Made by a program: the position numbers and the translations under genes. Below the pieces are notes generated by a model, which worked only from the letters and a program-made list of their open reading frames with translations, had not been told where the DNA came from and did no database searches. From a bacterium (GTDB lineage: Bacteria > Patescibacteriota > UBA1384 > JAMDBS01 > DAOVQR01): 10,489 nucleotides of DNA. The stretch covers positions 1 to 10,489 of the forward strand of contig DAOVQR010000012.1 in the NCBI GenBank assembly GCA_030628575.1. The letters run 5' to 3'. Positions 8,151-10,489 of this stretch are shown piece after piece (position 1 is the first letter of the stretch; each line of letters starts with the position of its first letter).

Positions 8151-9164
8151 ATGTTCAATCATAAAATCGCTACAATTGGTTCTCATTCTGCCCTACAAAT
8201 TCTTAAAGGAGCAAAAGATGAGGGTTTTTCTACGATCGTAATATGTATAAAAAACAGAGAAAAACTATATAAATTATTCGATGTGGCAGATGAGATTATA
8301 ATAATAAATGACTATAAGGAATTTCCTAAAATTCAAAATAAATTGAAAAAGGAAAAAGCAATAATAATCCCACACGCTTCTTTTATTGCCTACCTTGGTC
8401 TTAAAACAATTGAAAAACTCAAAATCCCATATTATGGAAACAAAAAGATCCTCCACTGGGAATCAGACAGAAACAAAGAAAAAAAATGGCTGGCAAAATC
8501 TAAGCTAAATTTACCAAAAATATTCACCAAGGCAGAAAAAATTGATAGACTAGTTATTGTAAAACTGCACGGAGCAGATGGAGGCAAGGGATATTTTTTA
8601 GCAAAAGACAAAGATGATTTTATTAAAAAAACTAAAAGCCAGCCCAAACAAAATTACTTTATTCAAGAATATATTATTGGGGTTCCCATCTATATTCACT
8701 ACTTCTATTCGCCAATCACCAACCAAGTAGAAATTATGGGTTTTGATAAACGTTACGAAACTAATGTTGATTCCCTCGGCAGAATTAACAGTTATGATCA
8801 ACTTGATCTACCAAAAAAAATGATTGATCCTAGTTATGTAGTTATCGGCAACTTCCCCATGGTAGTGAGGGAATCATTATTACCAAAAATTCTTGAGATG
8901 GGACAAAATGTTGTTAAAGCAAGCCAAAAAATAGCTCCGCCGGGTTTATTTGGTCCTTTTTGTTTAGAAACCATTTTAACTTCAGAATCAAAATTCTATA
9001 CCTTTGAGATTTCGGCCAGGATAGTTGCCGGAACTAATCCTTATATTAATGGCTCACCTTATACTTGGATAAAATATAATGAACCAATGTCCACTGGAAG
9101 AAGAATTGCTAGAGATATCAAGCAAGCGATAGAACAAAACAAGCTAGAAAAAATATTGTATTAA
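8151..9164 (+). CDS. purP: Formate-dependent FAICAR synthetase PurP (archaeal type), copy 1
   Basis: ATP-grasp-like ligase that formylates AICAR with formate and ATP to FAICAR, replacing the folate-dependent PurH transformylase. It matches the archaeal enzyme family throughout: IGSHSALQILKGAK (9-22), HASFIAY (75-81), ESDR (104-107), VIVKLHGADGGKGYF (135-149) with the Gly-rich ATP loop intact, EEY-like QEY (172-174), HYFYSP (183-188), ESLLP (241-245), GPFCLE (268-273), FEISAR (285-290) and GRRIAR (316-321). All landmarks look functional, so this is the likelier active copy. An in-frame TAA at 8136-8138 and AAGG at 8142-8145 fix the start at this ATG. The protein therefore lacks about 15 N-terminal residues seen in copy 2 and in archaeal PurP as I recall it. 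It also has a shorter segment around residues 150-170. The gene follows purB by 12 bases in the same frame. In bacteria this gene is uncommon, so transfer from archaea is plausible. Confidence 0.93.
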   Translation: MFNHKIATIGSHSALQILKGAKDEGFSTIVICIKNREKLYKLFDVADEIIIINDYKEFPKIQNKLKKEKAIIIPHASFIAYLGLKTIEKLKIPYYGNKKILHWESDRNKEKKWLAKSKLNLPKIFTKAEKIDRLVIVKLHGADGGKGYFLAKDKDDFIKKTKSQPKQNYFIQEYIIGVPIYIHYFYSPITNQVEIMGFDKRYETNVDSLGRINSYDQLDLPKKMIDPSYVVIGNFPMVVRESLLPKILEMGQNVVKASQKIAPPGLFGPFCLETILTSESKFYTFEISARIVAGTNPYINGSPYTWIKYNEPMSTGRRIARDIKQAIEQNKLEKILY

Positions 9165-9233
9165 GTAGTATGTATGAAGTAGTATGCATAATACAAAATG
9201 CATGATACATAATACATGCTACATACTACATAT
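9164..9233. repeat. Palindromic ~14-base-period repeat between purP copies
   Basis: The 74-base gap is almost filled by five units of about 14 bases: starts at 9164, 9178, 9192, 9206 and 9220. Units 1 and 2 both begin AGTAGTATG and agree at 12 of 14 bases. Units 4 and 5 both begin TACATA and agree at 11 of 14. The whole is palindromic: GTAGTATGTA (9165-9174) pairs with TACATACTAC (9220-9229), and ATGCAT (9184-9189) with ATGCAT (9198-9203) across an 8-base loop. It has no T tract. It looks like a small dispersed palindromic repeat of the kind often found in A+T-rich gaps of uncultivated bacterial genomes. In RNA it could fold into a branched hairpin just before the next start codon. Confidence 0.6.
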
Positions 9234-9238
9234 CAATC

Positions 9239-10366
9239 ATGATTACACAACAAAAAATCAACAATATATTAAATAAATACGATAAGAGCCAAATCACCAT
9301 TGGTGTTTTGGGTGGCCATTCTGCTCTTGATGTCTGTCGGGGAGCAAAAAAAATGGGATTTAAAACAGTGGCAGTTTGTCAAAAAGGTAGAGAGTTAACT
9401 TATGCTAGATATTACAAAACAAGAAATAATAAAGGTATTATTGATAAAGTCATCTTAGTCAATAAATTCGCTGATATTGTTAAAGAAAAAGTGCAAAAAA
9501 AATTAAGAAAACTAAATACCATATTTATTCACAACAGGTATTTCTGGGTTTATTGTGATTTTAATGAGATTGAAAATAAATTTTTAGTTCCGATTTTTGG
9601 CACGAGAACAATGTTAAAACTTGAAGAAAGAGATATATCTAAAAATCAATATTATTTATTAAAACAGGCAAGAATCAGAATGCCAAAAATATTTGCCAGT
9701 CCTAAAAAAATCGATAGATTGGTGATTGTTAAAGTTGCAGAAGCCAGACGCAGTTACGAACGCGCTTTCTTTTTATGCAATAATTTCCAAGAATATCAAC
9801 AAAAATCAAAAGAATTATTAGAGAAAAAAATAATCAAACAAGAAGTTTTAAACAAAGCAGTTATTGAAGAATACATAGTCGGCGCTCAAACAAATTTCAA
9901 TTATTTTTACAGCCCGATAACTCAAGAACTTGAATTGATGGGAATTGATACTAGAAGACAAACTAATCTTGATGGTATAATCAGATTACCAGCTGATCAA
10001 CAGCTAGAAGTTTTAAAACATCTCCAATTAAAAATTATCGAAACTGGCCCTCTGGCTTGTACTACCAAAGAATCAATCCTGGAAAAAGCATTTTTTATCG
10101 GGGAAAAATTTGTCAAAACTTGCAAAAAAGAACATTCACCGGGAATTATTGGTCCTTTTGCCCTACAGGGTTCAATTGCTCCCTTTGCAAATAAAGAAGA
10201 AATTGTTATATTTGATGTATCAATGAGAATTCCCGGCAGTCCCGGAACAAGATTTACACCATATTCTGGATATCTGTATGGCGAATCACTTAGTTATGGG
10301 GAAAGGATTGCCATGGAAATAAAAAAGGCAATTTCAAAGAATAAACTTGATGTAATTTGTACATAA
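9239..10366 (+). CDS. purP: PurP paralogue, copy 2 (divergent, activity uncertain)
   Basis: A full-length member of the PurP family (375 aa), but with key positions unlike copy 1. Conserved: GGHSAL (25-30, H27), DRLVIVK (159-165), EEYIVGAQ (210-217), YFYSPIT (222-228), GIIGPFALQ (302-310) and FDVSMR (325-330). Changed: the Gly-rich loop GADGGKGYF of copy 1 becomes EARRSYERAFF (168-178), HASF becomes HNRY (98-101), HYFYSP becomes NYFYSP (N221), FEISAR becomes FDVSMR (E to D326), and the following loop reads PGSPGTRFTPYSGY. These features recall the second PurP paralogue that Thermococcales-type archaea carry beside the first, whose role is less well established. It may be a second subunit, a ligase with another substrate, or a regulator. 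The ATG has no Shine-Dalgarno site; it was chosen because the N-terminus (MI..I...KYDK..ITI) matches the family start as I recall it. The gene lies 74 bases after copy 1, behind a palindromic repeat. Confidence 0.85.
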   Translation: MITQQKINNILNKYDKSQITIGVLGGHSALDVCRGAKKMGFKTVAVCQKGRELTYARYYKTRNNKGIIDKVILVNKFADIVKEKVQKKLRKLNTIFIHNRYFWVYCDFNEIENKFLVPIFGTRTMLKLEERDISKNQYYLLKQARIRMPKIFASPKKIDRLVIVKVAEARRSYERAFFLCNNFQEYQQKSKELLEKKIIKQEVLNKAVIEEYIVGAQTNFNYFYSPITQELELMGIDTRRQTNLDGIIRLPADQQLEVLKHLQLKIIETGPLACTTKESILEKAFFIGEKFVKTCKKEHSPGIIGPFALQGSIAPFANKEEIVIFDVSMRIPGSPGTRFTPYSGYLYGESLSYGERIAMEIKKAISKNKLDVICT

Positions 10367-10382
10367 ATTAAACATAAATTAA
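10361..10382 (+). repeat. Perfect tandem duplication of 11 bases over the purP copy 2 stop
   Basis: ACATAAATTAA occurs twice back to back (10361-10371 and 10372-10382). The first copy contains the last codon and the TAA stop of the second purP, and the second copy repeats an in-phase-looking TAA beyond it. Probably a recent slippage duplication with no effect on the protein. Confidence 0.5.
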
Positions 10383-10489
10383 ATCCGAAATTCAAAACAC
10401 AAAATCCTTTTAAAATTAACCTGATGAATAATTAATGATCCAATGACTAAATAAATTCAATTTAGACATTTAGAAATTAGACATTGGGA
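10383..10489. other. Right-edge spacer with decayed short repeats
   Basis: No open reading frame, RNA gene or terminator is visible here. The spacer holds low-complexity A+T-rich sequence with short echoes: TTAGACATT at 10462-10470 and again at 10477-10485, and AATGA at 10432-10436 and 10441-10446 within an AATGATCCAATGAC segment. Such worn repeat patches are common in gaps of Patescibacteria genomes in my experience of the group. The window ends before the next gene, so the operon may or may not continue. Confidence 0.4.

Noticed and set aside
9164-9233. CRISPR-like or direct-repeat array
   Set aside because: Units are only ~14 bases, contiguous without spacers and palindromic as a set, so it is a small repeat element and not a CRISPR.
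109-10366. Recoded TGA as in Gracilibacteria or Absconditabacteria
   Set aside because: All seven proteins read through at family length with the standard code and end on TAA or TAG. No in-frame TGA is needed. The absence of TGA stops among seven genes is not informative alone.
8151-10366. The two purP genes as a split or frameshifted single gene
   Set aside because: Each copy is full length with its own N- and C-terminal family motifs, so they are tandem paralogues and not fragments.

Overview
The window holds one co-directional cluster of seven genes on the + strand, all for de novo purine biosynthesis: purL, purQ, a purC-purE fusion, purM, purB and two tandem purP paralogues. Only the first ~108 and last ~123 bases lie outside coding sequence or short gaps. 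An intrinsic terminator at the left edge marks the end of an upstream transcription unit, and purL follows after a short leader, so the left border of the purine operon is probably in view. No terminator is visible at the right edge.

Organism: the DNA is very A+T-rich and the proteins are lysine, isoleucine and asparagine rich. Most genes have Shine-Dalgarno sites and the standard code holds (TAA and TAG stops, no in-frame TGA). The left terminator is of bacterial type, and the right spacer carries short decayed repeats of a style I associate with Patescibacteria/CPR genomes. I infer an uncultivated Patescibacteria-like bacterium. The purP genes are archaeal in type, so a DPANN archaeon is the alternative, but the bacterial terminator and the PurL and PurC-PurE architectures argue against it.

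How the genes work together: PurL with PurQ makes FGAM from FGAR and glutamine. PurM closes it to AIR. The PurE half of the fusion carboxylates AIR to CAIR and the PurC half adds aspartate to give SAICAR. PurB releases fumarate to give AICAR, and PurP formylates AICAR with formate and ATP to give FAICAR. The operon therefore covers an unbroken run of steps from FGAR to FAICAR. Enzymes before FGAR (PurF, PurD, PurN or PurT) and after FAICAR (PurH cyclohydrolase or PurO) are not in the window. The use of PurP, and a PurE half that resembles the CO2-using class II enzymes, suggests a pathway that needs neither 10-formyl-folate at the AICAR step nor PurK.

Points of most interest: (1) a 63-base, G+C-rich, multi-hairpin element inserted in frame near the 3' end of purL, resembling in behaviour the Rickettsia palindromic elements; (2) a second PurP paralogue whose glycine-rich ATP loop and other active-site positions are replaced; (3) a palindromic repeat with a ~14-base period between the two purP genes, followed by a start codon without a Shine-Dalgarno site.
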